DNA of 64,000 nucleotides, taken from Ligustrum vulgare. Its lineage: Eukaryota > Streptophyta > Magnoliopsida > Lamiales > Oleaceae. Below the pieces are notes generated by a model. The model searched no databases, had not been told where the DNA came from, and saw nothing but the letters and a program-made list of their open reading frames with translations. Positions 22,663 through 33,488 of this stretch are shown piece by piece; within the stretch, counting starts at the first letter, position 1, and every line of letters begins with the position of its first letter. Where the stretch lies: contig OY743190.1 of assembly GCA_963555705.1 (NCBI GenBank), forward strand, positions 17,615,491 through 17,679,490, in the 5' to 3' direction. A program made the position numbers and the translations under genes.

Positions 22663-25065
22663 ATGTCTAGCCGACGGGATTCATCATCCTCATCAGTTGG
22701 GGACAACCAGGGGATTTACAGAAGGGAACCAGCAGCTTCATCAACGAGCCACAACAAACGACCGGAAGGTATGAATAGGGTGAATAACAATGTTGTAGGT
22801 GTGATGGAGACTTTACATGAGCAATTTGAGAAGTTGATGACTAGGATGGATAGGCAGGAGGAAACTATTAACAAGTTGCGTAGGGAACAAACTCATGCGG
22901 GTCCTAGAGTTAGGAGGGAAGACCGGAGGGATCATAGGGGGAGACATAATCAAAGGGTTGGATATGGGTTTGATGATGAAGAGTTTTCGAGTGAAGGAAG
23001 TAGTATCCAATCATCTGTGGATAGTGTAAGGAGGAGAAGGGGTAGAGGAGATAGGAATGAAAGGGCAAATAATAGAAGAGATCGTGGTGATCGGGATGAG
23101 ATAGATGATAATCTAGGTAAAATAAAAATGTCTATTCCACCTTTTCATGGGAGGAGTGATCTGGAGGCTTACCTAGATTGGGAGAAGAAGGCAGAATTGA
23201 TGTTTGATTGCCACAATTATTCTGAAGGAAAGAAGGTGAAACTAGCGGTTGTTGAGTTCACTGACTATGCGGTTAATTGGTGGGATCAGTTGGTGAAGGA
23301 TCGGAGGAGGAATGGTGAAGGGCCGGTGGATACATGGTGTGAGATGAAAACCATCATGAGGAAGAGGTTTGTCCCAAGCCACTATCATAGGGATATTTAT
23401 CAAATGTTGCAGGGGCTCACGCAGGGTTATAGGAGTGTAGAGGAATATCATAGAGACATGGAGGTAGCCATGATTAGGGCCAACGTGGTGGAGGATCGGG
23501 AAGCTACAATGGCTAGATTTTTGAGTGGGCTGAACAGAGATATTGCAAACATCGTTGAGTTACAACATTATGTGGAACTGGAAGACATGGTGCACATGGC
23601 AATGAAGGTAGAAAGGCAATTGAGGCGAAAGGGGACATCTAAACAATCACCGGGAACTTATCCTACATCACAACCGAGGAAGGATCAAAATGATGAGCAC
23701 GTCCCGAAAGGAAAGGAGGAACTTACAACTAAAGGTAAAAATATTTCTGATTCTCAACCTACTAGGGATAGTAATATTAAGTGCTTTAAGTGTTTGGGGA
23801 TGGGCCATATAGCATCACAGTGTCCAAATAAGAAAGTAATGCTTTTGCGTGATAATGGTGAAATTAGTTCTGAGGACGAATTTAAGGGAATGCCTAAGTT
23901 AGTAGATATTGGGGCTAGTAGTAGCGATGAAGAGGGGTTAACTTATGCGGTGAAAGGGTCCCTTGTGAATAGACGCGTCCTAAATTCTCGAACTAAGATG
24001 GTTGAGATTGATGAACAGCGGGATAATCTTTTCCACACGAGGTGTTTGGTTGGGAAAAAGGTTTGTGGGATGGTAATTGACGGGGGAAGTTGTACTAATG
24101 TGGTTAGTACATTATTGGTGGAGAAGTTGGGATTGCCTAAGGTGAAACACCCCAACCCCTATAAATTACAGTGGTTAACCGAGTCGGGAGAACTTAAGGT
24201 GAACAAGCAGGTTAATATTAAATTCACCATTGGGGGTTATAGAGATGAGGTGGTGTGCGATGTGGTCCCTATGAATGTTGGGCATATTTTATTGGGAAGG
24301 CCATGGCAGCATGATAGGAGAGTGGTGCATGATGGGTTCAAAAATAGATATTCTTTTGTGAAGGGTGGAAAAAGGATCACTCTTGCTCCGCTAACACTTA
24401 AAGAGGTCCAAGAGGACCAATTGAAAATAAAGAGTGAGTTTGAGGGAAAAAATAAGAGTGTTGAGGCCACGACCTCAGAAAAAGGAGAGGATGTGAAAAT
24501 TGAAAACAAGAGAGTTGAGGCCACGACCTCAGAAAAAGGTGAGCTTGAGAGTACAAAGAAAAAGAAAAGAGAGTCCACCACAAAAATGAGCTTATTTGCA
24601 TTTGCTAACACATCCCTCCCTAGTTTGGCTAATTCTGTTTTGCAGGTACTACAACCAAATTACAAAAACAAGGCCAAAGGGAAAATTAATTTTCGGACAG
24701 AACAACCCCGAAGTATGATGCATAGAACAAAACAGGAACAGGTCTCTCGAGCCAACGAAAGCAAGAGACACATAAAGGAGAGGTCATATGCGGATTCGAG
24801 GTCGAATCCTTTCCAAGAAAGGGGGGATGATGTGATCCGAAGTAGGAGACCAAAGGAGAAATCGACCTATCGGCAATGCGACAGTGATCTACGCGAGAAA
24901 CGGCACAAGTTTCATGTTGGAAGCGAGCCGAGGAGACAAAGGGATCGAGCCGAATCAAAAGGGTTAAGGTTTGGTGACCAAGAGCACATTCACGGCCATA
25001 AAACCAGTGTTCACGGCCGTAACAGCTACATTCACGGCCGTAACTTTGCTATCGTACGGACGTAA
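22663..25065 (+). CDS. Ty3/gypsy-type Gag-protease polyprotein, 800 aa
   Basis: This open frame would build the retrotransposon particle and process it. Residues 1-90 are Ser- and charge-rich with a likely coiled coil (HEQFEKLMTRMDRQEET). The retrotransposon gag domain spans about 155-340 (WEKKAELMFDCHNYSEGKK, then RKRFVPSHYHRD, then VEEYHRDMEVAMIRANV). A CCHC zinc knuckle, CFKCLGMGHIASQC, starts at residue 374. The aspartic protease starts near 465: VIDGGSCTN with D473 (DGG instead of DSG), the LQWLTESGE stretch, and HILLGRPW near 540. A basic tail with two copies of 'VEATTSEKGE' follows. The frame has no stop before the purine tract and runs into the 3' LTR at residue 722, so the last 79 residues are LTR-encoded. 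No reverse transcriptase follows. The start matches the other copy at 292. Confidence 0.85.
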   Translation: MSSRRDSSSSSVGDNQGIYRREPAASSTSHNKRPEGMNRVNNNVVGVMETLHEQFEKLMTRMDRQEETINKLRREQTHAGPRVRREDRRDHRGRHNQRVGYGFDDEEFSSEGSSIQSSVDSVRRRRGRGDRNERANNRRDRGDRDEIDDNLGKIKMSIPPFHGRSDLEAYLDWEKKAELMFDCHNYSEGKKVKLAVVEFTDYAVNWWDQLVKDRRRNGEGPVDTWCEMKTIMRKRFVPSHYHRDIYQMLQGLTQGYRSVEEYHRDMEVAMIRANVVEDREATMARFLSGLNRDIANIVELQHYVELEDMVHMAMKVERQLRRKGTSKQSPGTYPTSQPRKDQNDEHVPKGKEELTTKGKNISDSQPTRDSNIKCFKCLGMGHIASQCPNKKVMLLRDNGEISSEDEFKGMPKLVDIGASSSDEEGLTYAVKGSLVNRRVLNSRTKMVEIDEQRDNLFHTRCLVGKKVCGMVIDGGSCTNVVSTLLVEKLGLPKVKHPNPYKLQWLTESGELKVNKQVNIKFTIGGYRDEVVCDVVPMNVGHILLGRPWQHDRRVVHDGFKNRYSFVKGGKRITLAPLTLKEVQEDQLKIKSEFEGKNKSVEATTSEKGEDVKIENKRVEATTSEKGELESTKKKKRESTTKMSLFAFANTSLPSLANSVLQVLQPNYKNKAKGKINFRTEQPRSMMHRTKQEQVSRANESKRHIKERSYADSRSNPFQERGDDVIRSRRPKEKSTYRQCDSDLREKRHKFHVGSEPRRQRDRAESKGLRFGDQEHIHGHKTSVHGRNSYIHGRNFAIVRT
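24816..24827 (+). other. Polypurine tract of TR-GAG A
   Basis: AGAAAGGGGGGA lies directly before the 3' LTR and is the expected plus-strand primer. Confidence 0.8.
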
Positions 25066-25686
25066 CAACCAATTCACGGCCGTAACGGAGTTAGGCAGTT
25101 TTTATTCAGAAGGTATCTTACGGCCGTAAGAACCAATGTCACGGCCATAAGAGTTAAAATCAGTTTTGGACCCGAGGGTCAATTACGGCCGTAAGGTCGA
25201 TTTTCACGGTCGTAAAAATGCGCCGCGTCTTATTTTTGGTATATTGCGGCTAGGGTTATTTTGGACGCGTTTTTTAGGTTATATTATGTTTTCTTGTCAT
25301 TGTAAAAAAAAAACTTGGATATTATTGAATGAATGTGAGAATTTTCTCTCTCGAAAAGGAGGATTCCTTTTTCTTGTTCTTGAAGAACAATTTATAGAAC
25401 TTATCAAATATTTTTCTTGAATGTTTGTGGCGTTCCAATCAGAAACTTATCAAGGAATTTGGCATCCCTTGTGGCGTTTCGAAAACCTCGGTTCTTCAAT
25501 CCGAATCGTCAATTTATTGCGTCGTGATTGTTGGGTCCAGGTCCTACCGTCAATCTTATTTTAATTTCCGTCTATTTATTCGTGTTCTTGTTATTTTTCA
25601 TGTTAGATCTGATTTAGATCTTTCCTAGGGTTTTAAATATCGTTATTCTGCGTGTTCGACGAGATTCCATGACCGAGATCGCGTCA
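24828..25686 (+). repeat. 3' LTR of TR-GAG A
   Basis: 859 bp, the same length as the 5' LTR. Its palindrome cores span 24993-25207, the same 214-base span as in the 5' LTR. Several units differ from the 5' copy at CpG positions. Confidence 0.9.
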
Positions 25687-25860
25687 GTTACGGCCGTAAA
25701 CAAAAAGTTACGGCCGTAACCTTCAATGGTGCAAAAATCAGCAGAACACACATTACGGCCGTAAACAAAAAGTTACGGCCATAACTTCAAATCATGAAAA
25801 ATATGCAAAAACCAAGTTACGGCCATAAAGGATTTGTCACGGCCATAACTTGCCCGTCAA
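25687..25860. promoter_or_regulatory. Palindrome pairs in the TR-GAG B 5' LTR
   Basis: Cores at 25691, 25711, 25756, 25776, 25820 and 25840 give distances 20, 45, 20, 44 and 20. Together with the pair at 21303/21324 (21 apart) this is the same pair-and-gap layout as in TR-GAG A. Confidence 0.6.
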
Positions 25861-26866
25861 GAATTTTCTTAATTTGAATCTTACCATAATTTTGGTATAT
25901 CTTGAGCCCAAAGTTAGGGCACGAATTTGAGGCTATAAAAAGAGAATTTCATGACAGAAAAAAGGGTGAAAAAATTGTTGAAAGAAGAACAGCTTGCTTG
26001 GAGCTTGGAGAAGAAATTAAGCGACTCAAGAAGGTGAATCAAGAGAGAAAAAATCCGGAATTCTTCATGGCTTTAAGCGGCTAAGTTCTCCACCTAGTTC
26101 AAAGGGGACGTTGTATTTTAATTACTTTGTTCATCAATTTTCCAAACTAGTAACGTAGTTCTAAATTCTTTACTTTGATTTGTTGGATTTTTATGCATTT
26201 TTAATTCAATCAATGCAATTCTTTATTTGATTAAGGCCTTATCATTTAACGTGTTGTATTGATATTTGCTATTTTGAATGATTGGATCCGTAATCGTCTT
26301 TTTGTTCAAATCATAGTAGCAAGTGGGAATTTAATATTTCCATAGAGAACTCCAACTTAGGTTAATCATCACGAGCTTGTGTGATTGATAATCTAATTCA
26401 CCCTAATTCTTCTAAACCATTATATAGTTGTTGTCTTAAATCTAAAGAGCTTGTTTTAGGTTATTCAATGGCTAATTTTTGATTAGAGAGCTTATTCTAA
26501 CTAAATGCAACTAAGGAAGAATAGGAATAGTTAGAGCTTATTAACTATTTACGGGTGATAAATCAAAAAAGAATTGAACTCGCGTTGCTTGGAAAGTGAT
26601 AACATTGTGATAGAATACAACTGAACCTGAGAATTAGGATTTGTCAATAATTGATTTATATTCTATCTAATTTACATTTTTATTTTATTTTCAAGTTATT
26701 TACAATATTTGAACTCAACAACCCCCCTTCTATTCTGATTGATATAGAATTTAGTTCCCGTTCCTTGTGGGATCGACTCTTACTTCCACTATTACAATTA
26801 AATTTGATGATTTGCAAGTAAGATATTTAATTAAATTTCAGTGCGTAACGATGAGCATCAATTTTT

Positions 26867-26885
26867 TGGTGCCGTTGCAGGGGAA
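26867..26885 (+). other. Primer binding site of TR-GAG B (tRNA-Asp type)
   Basis: TTGGTGCCGTTGCAGGGGA is two bases from the plant tRNA-Asp complement and follows the LTR end CATCA at 26860 by six bases. Confidence 0.8.
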
Positions 26886-27089
26886 CAGTTAACAAATTTA
26901 GTGTTTAATCAATCAGAATTTTATTTTTCTGCATTTTATTTTATTTTTATTTTATTTTCACTTTATCTCATTAAAAAAAAATTTGTGCTTCTTTGCTTAT
27001 ATGCTACTCGGTCAACTAATTTTGAACTTTTTTATCTTGACACAGAAATTGAGAGGACTCTTTGACAGCAAAGGAGAGCAGCACGACAA

Positions 27090-29326
27090 ATGGCAGCTAA
27101 CAACATCAACAACAGAACTCTTAAACAACTGGCTACTCCTGATGTGGCTCAGCAGCCATTGTGCATTACGTTTCCAACGGTAGAAGAAGGAAGAACCTTT
27201 GAGCTAAAATTCGGGTTGATCCACCTTCTACCTACTTTTCGGGGACATGCCGGTGAAGATCCATATAGACATCTAAAGGAGTTTCATGTAGTTTGCGACA
27301 GTATGAGACCCACGGGCATTACCGAGGAACAAATTAAAATGAGAGCTTTCCCATTCTCATTGAAGGATGCCGCTACAGACTGGTTATACTGTCTACCATC
27401 TGGATCAGTCACCACATGGAATGATATGAAGAGGTTGTTTCTAGAGAAGTACTTCCCTGCATCTAGGGCTGGGACAATCCGGAAGGAGATTTTCGGGGTT
27501 CACCAAAGCAATGGAGAGACATTATATGAGTACTGGGAGCATTTCAAGAAACTCATTTCGAGCTGCCCCCACCATCAGATCAGTGAGAAACTCCTGGTGC
27601 AGTATTTCTACGAAGGCTTAGCACCGATGGATAGAAACATGATAGATGCCGCGAGTGGAGGAGCACTCATGGACAAGCGCGAGCTTTAATCTCCAACATG
27701 GCGGAGAACACTCAGCAATTCCACTCAAGTAGGGATTAGCAAGTCCGCCGTGTGAACGACGTAAGTAGTTCCAATATCGAAGGTCAATTATATGAACTAT
27801 CTAATCTCGTTAAGCAGCTTGTTGTAGGTAACTCGAATCAGGTCAAAGCATGCGGAATCTGTTCAAACTTTGGACATCCAACAGATACATGTCCGGTGTT
27901 GAAAGAGGAGAATGGCGAACTGGTAAAGGCTGCAGAAGGGTTTCCATTTCAAAAATAGCAATACAACCCGTACTCCAATACCTATAACCCTGGCAGGAGG
28001 GATCATCCCAATCTAAGCTATGGGAATAACAAGCCTCCGGGCTTCCCCTCCAACAAATCTCAAGGGCATTTCCCACAATAAGGAAATTTCCATTCACAGG
28101 GACAGTATCAACAAAGGCCCCAGAACTCAGGTATCTCTCTAGAAGACATGGTTAAAACTTTGGTTTCCAACACAATTCAATTTCAACAGGATACCAAATC
28201 CAGTATTCAGAGTTTGGAGAATCAGATGAGCCAAATGGCTATTGCCATCAACAGACTTGAGGCACAATCTGGAGGGAAGTTACCATCTCAACCTGAGGTG
28301 AACCCCAAAAACGTGAGTGCCATAACCCTGAGGAGTGGAAAAGAGGTTGAAGGTCCAAGCAAAAAAATCTTCGAGAATAAAGGGGAAGAAGAGAAAGAAG
28401 ATGAAAAGGGGAATGCCACTTCACAAATCCCGCAGGTAAAATCTAACTCTAATTCAATTGCAAAATTGACTCCTCCCCCTTTTCCTAGTAGGTTAGCAAA
28501 GACAGACAAAGAAAGCAACGAAAAGGAGATGCTGGAGATGTTTAAAAAAGTGGAAGTCAACATTCCACTGTTGGATGCAATCAAGCAAGTACCCCGATAT
28601 GCAAAGTTTTTGAAGGAGCTGTGCACCAACAAACAGAAATTAAAGGGGAATGAAAAGGTGATGATGGGAGAAAATGTCTCTATATTATTTCAAAGGAAAT
28701 TACCTCCGAAATGCAAGGACCCCGGTATGTTCACCATACCTTGTCAAATAGGTGGTAAAGTAATAGAACATGCACTGATAGACTTAGGAGCATCCATAAA
28801 TGTAATGCCTAGGTCCACTTACACCGCACTAAAACTTTCCAAATTGACTGAAACGGGTGTTATCATTCAGCTAGCCGACCGTTCCAATGCTTATCCGGAT
28901 GGGGTGGTTTAGGATGTGTTAGTGCAAGTAGGTGGGCTAGTGTTTCCGGCAGACTTTTATGTTTTAGATATGCATGATGATCATTCACCCAGTTCTACCC
29001 CTATATTGTTAGGTAGACCATTTTTAAAGACATATAAGACTAAGATAGATGTCAGTAGTGGCACACTCACCATAGAATTTGATGGTTAAATGATTAAGTT
29101 CAATATCTACGATCCCGTGAACTACCTTGATGATACTAGCCATGTTCACTCGATTGATGTGCTTGATTCTCTAGTACATGAAAATTCCAAACATAGTGAA
29201 AATGACGGTCTACAAGACATTGTGGGTAAATTGCCTATTTTTCAGGGCCATCACAACCAGGTAAAAAATTTTGCACCACCTCACCAGCCGCTGATGAGAA
29301 GTTTCCCCCTGTTTTACAGATCTTAA
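27090..29326 (+). pseudogene. Athila-like Gag-protease of TR-GAG B, broken
   Basis: ATG 27090 opens a 199-codon intact capsid part (GLIHLLPTFRGHAGEDPYRH, then KRLFLEKYFPASRAG, then SSCPHHQISEKL, then MDRNMIDAASGGALMDK). A frameshift near 27685 moves to the next frame, which continues to 29326 with stops at about 27738, 27956, 28079, 28910 and 29087. In that frame are a short zinc-knuckle-like CGICSNFGHPTDTC, the linker NVSAITLRSGKEVEGP, the pre-protease segment VNIPLLDAIKQVPRYAKFLK, the protease core ALIDLGASINVMPRS (D-L-G-A active site) and PILLGRPFLKT. About 745 codons in all. It would have formed and processed the particle. Pol is absent downstream. Confidence 0.85.
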
Positions 29327-32054
29327 TAAAGAATATGAAGAAGAAGTTGAGCTTTGGGAATCCACCTAATCCCGGTTGAAAGAGAAAGGAATGGGTTGAG
29401 CCAACGACAATAAACAAAGGCGCTGCTCGGGAGGCAACCCGAGAAGGGAGTTTCTTTACCCCCTCGACTCTTTATTTTCTTATTTTCATTTTTGGTCAAT
29501 TTTGTTTTATTTAGTCATTTCATGCATTAAAAAAAAAACTCACCACTATACTTCTCTCCTCTTTTTGGCGTGGGTTAAATTTCAATTGGCATAAGGTTCT
29601 CGAATTTTTTTCTTCCTTTCTAAGGATTGCTTGTGCATTGTAGATTGTGTTTGTGATTTGGGTACTTAGACTTTATTTATCTAACACCAATGGCATCACC
29701 ACTGCATTCGCACCCCAAGTGTTCGATAAAATGTCTAGGAGAGTCTGGGATGTTTGTTTCCTTCATACTTCGATTCAATTCTCCCTGCTATGCTAGTATG
29801 AGTGTTTTGATGTCATGATGAGAGTTATTTTGAAGGGAAAGAGTGGCATTTTCTCTTGATGAATGCATGAAATGGATGGGTAAATTGCATATTCCTCATT
29901 GCTTTATATATATATATATATATATATTAATGGTTAATTAGGTTATGGGTTCCAATTTTTGACTCCACGTTCGCCTAAGTTGTGACTCTACATCTTTGTT
30001 TTGGTTTGTCATAATGGATATTGTCACACCAATTTGACGGACATCGCATTACCCTTGCATTTGAAGTGTGCCATCTCAGAAAACATGCTTGGAATCTTGA
30101 GCTTGTGCTATTTTTATTCCGTTGCCTAGCAAGGTTTAATTGCACACTTCTTTTGAGTTGCAGATGCTGGAGATGATGCAATCCTTCCAGACTCAACTGA
30201 ATGTCATGCAAGAAGATCAACAACTCATTCTGGAAGAGCAGAGAGCCCTTTAAGAGGAGATTCGATGATTGCGGGGACCCCGGGACTATCCACCGCCACA
30301 TTAAACCCGAGGGAGTTTCTTTTTCTTTTTTCCCCCTTCTACTGTTTTGCTTTATTTTCCACAATGAGGACATTGTTATGTTTGAGTGTGGGGGGGGGGG
30401 AATTAATTGTAAGCTTAATGTCTTTATTTTCCTTCCGTAGTCGAAACGTTAAATTCATGTTGAGTCAGCATCCATTTTCTCTACTTTTGTTACCTATCTA
30501 TGCTACTTAGGTCTTAAACCATACTTTGATAGGAAGCGGCCCCACTTTTGGTTCATTTTTTTGAAAAATCATTGCATAATTGGATATAAATTGAGCACAT
30601 AGAGATGATCTCGTCCAGAACAGCTCGAATAGGTTGAAAATGAAAAGTAAAATTATCAATTGTCTACAACCTAACCAACCCAAACCTGAATAGACAGATT
30701 ATCCCTTCATATATAACCTTAAGCGTCCCAAATCCAACGAAAATTATTATACTTTTGAATATTTTTAACCACTATCCTTGACCAATGGATTTAGATTTGG
30801 AATGAAGATCAAGCAATGACCTATAACTCATAATTGGACGGGAGAAACACATGAAAACCATAATTTGTGAGCTATTTAGCCTAAGAGCTGTTCTTAATAC
30901 TTATGAGCTCGTAATTCTTTGATGTGTGTCATGCATGGTTGGGTTACACTTGGATGTGCGTTTCTGTACAAACTGTTGTAGCTTCTTAACTTAAGTGCAA
31001 ACTATAGCAAAGGCAATAGGTTAAGCCAAATTTGACTTGCTAAAAGAGCCTACCTTATTTCGCATTATCTCTGTTTTGAACCCATGGAGAAGGGATTCGC
31101 AAGCTTTGGTTGATTGGGGAATGTGCTAAGAAGTCCGATGGGTATCTTGTGATAGTTACGTAATGGATTCAAGTAGAGAATTCCTATCGTGTGTTGATAG
31201 GTGACTGTATACATTTGAAAAAAAAAAAAAAAAAAAAGAAGGCATCGAAAATGGAGTAAAGAAAATTGGTAGTTGAGAAAGTAAAACACTCGAATTTTGA
31301 AAAAAGAGATAGAGATGTATAAGTGTTAACTGAGTTGGGTAGCAGGAAGAAATGATGTTCATGTGGAGAGTAAAGGAAGTAATGTCACTTTGAATTAACT
31401 CGATTTGCGAAATTCCTTCTCGACTCAAGCTTAAATATATCCTTTTACCCTACCCAACCTGAAGCCCCGTTACAACCAAAATAAAGACCTTTGCTTTACA
31501 CTTGTGTTATTGTTCGCTCCGATTATGACATTTAGGCAGTCTGTGGTACTATCTTATCCATGTAGTGAGCTGAGCGAAAATTCTAACCCTTATACACTTT
31601 GTGCGAAGAGAGAAATATCTTGTGAGGGTGTTAACCCGATTACATTTACTTATGAGTGGTTTGAACTGCTTGGTCTAGGGTTTGTGCTATGAATGTGGTT
31701 GGGGATAATGTGTTGACTGAATTCACATCATGAACAACTCGGTTTACGCGAGAAATTTCTTCCAAAGTTGGGCAAAACTATTTTCTTTGTAGTCACTCAT
31801 AAATGATTGGGAGGTGAGTGCTCACGAGAGGTGAAAGGAAATAATCCATAACGAGCTATGATTGGGATGGGAAATAGAGGGTGTTGCATCTCTAGCACAC
31901 ACTAACACAATCCGATCATGCAATGGAACATTCTTGCTAAAGAAAAGTGGGTTGTAACCTCAAGTCTCTAAACTGTAATCTGTTGTTTGAGTCCTATTCT
32001 TTTCTCTGTAAATCTTTGTTCGAGGACGAACAATGGTTTAAGTGTGGAGGGATT
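29327..32054 (+). other. Non-coding 3' part of TR-GAG B
   Basis: 2.7 kb without a gene. It contains a hairpin CTCGGG-AGGCAA-CCCGAG at 29426-29443, a TA microsatellite at about 29907-29930, a G-run after 'ACAATGAGGACATTG' at 30361-30402, a long A-run at about 31218-31237, and the purine tract before 32055. The 'ATGAGGACATTG...G-run' stretch is typical of Athila-type 3' regions and has a counterpart at about 61970. Confidence 0.6.
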
Positions 32055-33488
32055 TGATAAGTGCTTTATTAACATTTATTTTATGCACTTATAACCTTGG
32101 ACTAGCAATAATTTGATTCTATCTAAGTATTATTAATGTATTTTATATTTTATGTTGTATAGGATCATAAAGGAAGAGAAAAGAAGGAAAAAGGCCCAAA
32201 ATGCACTTAAAATTGAAGATTGAGGACCTTGGGTGCAATTCAGTTATGGCCGCAATGGAAAAAGTCACGGCCGTAAAAGTGTTCATCGAATTAAGAGAAA
32301 AGGAGCAGAACATGAGTTACGGCCGTAAATAAAAAGTTACGGCCGTAACCTTCAATGGTGCAAAAATCAGCAGAACACACATTACGGCCGTAAACAAAAA
32401 GTTACTACTGTAACTTCAAATCATGAAAAATCTACAGAAACCAAGTTACAGAGGATTTGTTACGGCCGTAACTTGCCTGTCAAGAATTTCCTTATTTTGA
32501 ATCTTTTTCATAATTTTGGTATTTCTTTAACCCAAAGTTAGGGTACGAATTTGAGGCTATAAAAAGGGAATTTCATGACAGAAAAAGGGTGAAAAAATTG
32601 TTGAAAAAAGAGCGGCTTGCTTGGAGCTTGGATAAGAAATTAAGCTACTCAAGAAGGTGAATCAAGAGAGAAAAAATCAGGAATTCTTCATGGCTTTAAG
32701 CAGCTAAGTTATCCACCTAGTTCAAAGGGGACGTTGTATTTTAATTACTTTGTTCATCAATTTTCCAAACTAGTAACGTAGTTCTAAAGTCTTTACTTTG
32801 ATTTGTTGGATTTTTACACGTTTTTAATTCAATCAATGCAATTTTTTATTTGATTAAGGCCTTATCATTTAACGTGTTGTATTGATATTTGCTATTTTGA
32901 ATGATTGGATCCATAATCTTCTTTTTGTTCAAATCATAGTAGCAAGTGGGAATTTAATATTTCCATAGAGACCTCCAACTTAGGTTAATCATCACGAGCT
33001 TGTGTGATTGATAATTTAATTCACCATAATTCTTCTCAACCATTATATAGTTGTTGTCTTAAATCTAAAGAGCTTATTTTAGGTTATTCAATGACTAATG
33101 TTTGATTAGAGAGCTTATTCTAATTTAATGTAACAAAGGGAGAATAGGAATAGTTAGAGCTTATTAATTATTTACGGGTGATAAATCAAAGAAGAAATTG
33201 AACTTGCTTTGCTTGGAAAGTGATAACATTGTGATAGAATACAATTGAACCTGAGAACTAGGATTTGTCAATAATTGATTTATATTCTATCTAATTTACG
33301 TTTTTATTTTATTTTCAAGTTATTTACAATATTTGAACTCAACAACCCCCTATCTATTCTGATTGATATAGCACTAATTTAGTTCCCGTTCCTTGTGGGA
33401 TCGACTATTACTTCTGCTATTACAATTAAATTTGATGATTTTCAAGTAAGATATTTAATTAAATTTCGGTGCGTAATGACGCTCATCA
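32055..33488 (+). repeat. 3' LTR of TR-GAG B (uninterrupted)
   Basis: It runs from TGATAAGTGC to GCTCATCA. It preserves the site that TR-GAG A occupies in the 5' LTR. Palindrome cores lie at 32247, 32268, 32320, 32340, 32385 and 32463; one unit at 32405 has decayed to CTACTGT and a neighbouring unit is deleted. Confidence 0.9.

Larger units (their letters stand above)
21378..25686 (+). mobile_element. TR-GAG A: complete gag-protease retroelement without pol
   Basis: Two 859-bp LTRs (21378-22236 and 24828-25686) enclose a 2.6-kb interior with primer site, leader, gag-protease and purine tract. LTRs start TGATGTGATCCG and end GCGTCA. About 20 differences separate the two LTRs (roughly 2%), many of them C/T or G/A changes. 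Flanking five-mers are GTTGA and GTTAC, an imperfect duplication. It sits inside the palindrome array of the TR-GAG B LTR. There is no room for reverse transcriptase or integrase, so it is non-autonomous. Confidence 0.92.
21112..26860 (+). repeat. 5' LTR of TR-GAG B, split by TR-GAG A
   Basis: The left part 21112-21377 and the right part 25692-26860 join to match the 3' LTR at 32055-33488. The empty-site sequence at 32311-32330 (CATGAGTTACGGCCG) shows what the target looked like. Palindrome cores start at 21303, 21324, 25691, 25711, 25756, 25776, 25820 and 25840. Confidence 0.88.
21112..33488 (+). mobile_element. TR-GAG B: Ty3-like gag-protease element without pol
   Basis: The LTRs are 21112-26860 (1,440 bp after removing TR-GAG A and one duplication) and 32055-33488 (1,434 bp). 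Both start TGATAAGTGCTTTATTAAC. A tRNA-Asp type primer site follows the 5' LTR and a purine tract, AGTGTGGAGGGATTT, precedes the 3' LTR. The 5.2-kb interior codes only for a gag-protease of Athila type. Flanks are CTGTA and ATGGA, a 3-of-5 match; removing the element and one copy restores the copia integrase frame (KNC then ITL), which supports these borders. It resembles plant terminal-repeat gag-only retrotransposons. Confidence 0.88.

Noticed and set aside
22813..24958. Minus-strand frames opposite the TR-GAG A gag-protease
   Set aside because: They are shadows of the coding strand with no independent signature.
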